This document shows positions 44,360 to 45,275 of a stretch of DNA of 45,275 nt, piece by piece (the stretch's first letter is position 1; every line of letters starts with the position of its first letter). Origin of the DNA: CAUPWF01 sp964367905 (GTDB lineage: Bacteria; Bacillota; Clostridia; Lachnospirales; Lachnospiraceae); assembly GCA_964367905.1 (NCBI GenBank), contig CAYIZP010000025.1:1-45275 (forward strand). Reading direction: 5' to 3'. Below the pieces are notes generated by a model. It was given only the letters and a program-made list of their open reading frames with translations. It was not told where the DNA came from and did not search any database. The translations under genes were made by a program, and so were the position numbers.

Positions 44360-45213
44360 GTGAAGGATGTTCCTGTCATACAAATTATAAATTAGATATA
44401 TTAATTCCAAAAGTAGGGGTGATTACAGATATTCGACAAGAGACTCCAGATGTGAAGACATTTCGCATCAATGCACCAGAAGGAGGCAAGTTGTTCGACC
44501 ACCTACCTGGGCAGTGCGCGATGATCTGCGCACCAGGAATCAGTGAGGGGATGTTCTCTATTACTTCATCGCCTACCAACAAGGAGTATCAAGAATACAG
44601 CATCAAAAAATGCGGAGAGTTAACCGACTATCTGCATGGCATAGAAGTAGGAGATCAAGTGACCGTAAGAGGTCCTTATGGAAATAATTTTCCAGTAGAG
44701 ACTGAGTTGAAAGGAAAGAATCTCCTGTTTATTGCAGGCGGTATTGGATTAGCTCCACTTCGTTCGGTGATTAATTATGTACTAGATAACAGAGAGAATT
44801 ATGGGAGTGTAGACATTCTATACGGTGCACGGTCAGCAGATGATTTAGTGCAACTGAAGGAAATCAAAGAAGTGTGGAAAAATACAGTAGGTGTGAATGT
44901 TCATTTAACTATTGATAGAGAAGAGGAAGGTTGGGATGGACATGTGGGATTTGTACCAACTTATCTGAAAGAATTGGAATTTACCACCGATAAAGTAGCT
45001 TTAGTATGTGGACCACCGATTATGATTAAATTTGTCTTAGCTGCATTAGAAGAACTGGGATTCCAGAAGTCACAAGTCTACACAACATTGGAACTTCGGA
45101 TGAAGTGTGGAGTAGGAAAATGTGGAAGATGCAATATTGGATCCAAATACGTGTGTAAAGACGGACCAGTATTTCGTTGCGATGAGGTGGATGAGTTACC
45201 AGAGGAGTATTAG
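44356..45213 (+). CDS. flxA: FAD/NAD(P)H-binding electron-transfer subunit (FlxA/AsrB-like)
   Basis: A 285-residue ferredoxin-NADP reductase-fold protein. The FAD-binding barrel contains MFSITSSPT (the RxYS-like motif, here without the Arg), the nucleotide-binding part has AGGIGLAPLRSVI and CGPPIMIKF, and the C-terminus carries a 2Fe-2S motif CGVGKCGRCNIGSKYVC. It should take electrons from NADH and feed them to the iron-sulfur subunits and HdrA. GGAGG at 44341-44345 precedes the start, and it overlaps the previous stop by four bases. Last gene of the operon within the window. Confidence 0.88.
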   Translation: MSEGCSCHTNYKLDILIPKVGVITDIRQETPDVKTFRINAPEGGKLFDHLPGQCAMICAPGISEGMFSITSSPTNKEYQEYSIKKCGELTDYLHGIEVGDQVTVRGPYGNNFPVETELKGKNLLFIAGGIGLAPLRSVINYVLDNRENYGSVDILYGARSADDLVQLKEIKEVWKNTVGVNVHLTIDREEEGWDGHVGFVPTYLKELEFTTDKVALVCGPPIMIKFVLAALEELGFQKSQVYTTLELRMKCGVGKCGRCNIGSKYVCKDGPVFRCDEVDELPEEY

Positions 45214-45275
45214 TGCAACTGTTCAGCATTGCAGTAGAATGAAAGTGAATCTGTGACATGCTTGCATGTAAGCAG
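45214..45275. other. Window end, no gene
   Basis: Sixty-two bases after the last stop. The only structure is a short stem-capable GCTTGCATGTAAGC near the edge, possibly the start of a terminator cut by the window. Confidence 0.3.

Noticed and set aside
43382..45213. AsrA/AsrB-like genes as an anaerobic sulfite reductase
   Set aside because: No siroheme-binding AsrC subunit follows, and the genes are coupled to HdrA and an MvhD-type subunit, which is the Flx-Hdr arrangement.
1..45275. CRISPR array, tRNA/rRNA genes, prophage or intact transposase
   Set aside because: No regularly spaced repeats, cloverleaf-like sequences, phage genes or transposase domains were recognised on either strand.

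Overview
The window looks like a chromosomal segment of an anaerobic, low-GC, motile Clostridia, probably Lachnospirales-like. This rests on AT-rich intergenic DNA, strong AGGAGG-type ribosome sites, sugar-binding lipoproteins with lipoboxes, a FlxABCD-HdrABC-type electron-transfer cluster, a FliB flagellin methylase and a sulfatase of the Cys type matured in anaerobes. No rRNA, tRNA, CRISPR array, prophage or intact insertion sequence was seen.

Region 1 (about 1-9.6 kb) is a polyol or pentose operon: an FGGY sugar kinase, a ribose/xylose-type ABC importer (lipoprotein, double ATPase, two permeases) and an SDR dehydrogenase. A convergent NADH oxidase-like flavoprotein follows. Beyond it lies a second SDR gene about 80 % identical to the first, with its own strong promoter and a short decayed ORF in front. 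A 36-bp perfect palindrome and a truncated YefM/Phd-type antitoxin remnant follow.

Region 2 (about 9.7-30 kb) is the most interesting part. It holds two PfkB (KDG-type) kinases, a ribose-type ABC importer, an acid-sugar enolase-superfamily enzyme, an oligosaccharide (CUT1) ABC importer without its ATPase, a FadR-type GntR regulator, a KDPG-type aldolase, an aldehyde dehydrogenase, a GH127 glycosidase, a sulfatase and a LacZ-like GH2 beta-galactosidase. The glycosidases and sulfatase lack signal peptides. Together they suggest import of sulfated oligosaccharides, intracellular desulfation and hydrolysis, oxidation of an aldehyde sugar, conversion to a 2-keto-3-deoxy acid, phosphorylation, and cleavage to pyruvate and glyceraldehyde-3-phosphate. 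This is the logic of red-algal galactan (carrageenan-type, 3,6-anhydrogalactose) catabolism; the substrate is inferred, not proven. Four transcription units in this region start with nearly the same promoter, a -35 box, 17 bp and TATCAT, in which the -10 box lies in one half of an ATATGATA-N5-TATCATAT operator. This is a probable GntR regulon. A 143-bp MITE-like element with 23-bp imperfect terminal inverted repeats sits between the GH127 and sulfatase genes.

Region 3 (about 30-38.6 kb) has an SPFH/zinc-ribbon protein, then a minus-strand operon in which a flagellin lysine methylase (fliB) is sandwiched between two large GGDEF/EAL c-di-GMP proteins.

Region 4 (38.7-45.2 kb) is a compact seven-gene operon for HdrB, HdrC, HdrA, an MvhD/FlxD-type subunit, two iron-sulfur subunits and a flavin/NAD(P)H subunit: a soluble NADH dehydrogenase/heterodisulfide-reductase-like, probably flavin-bifurcating complex.
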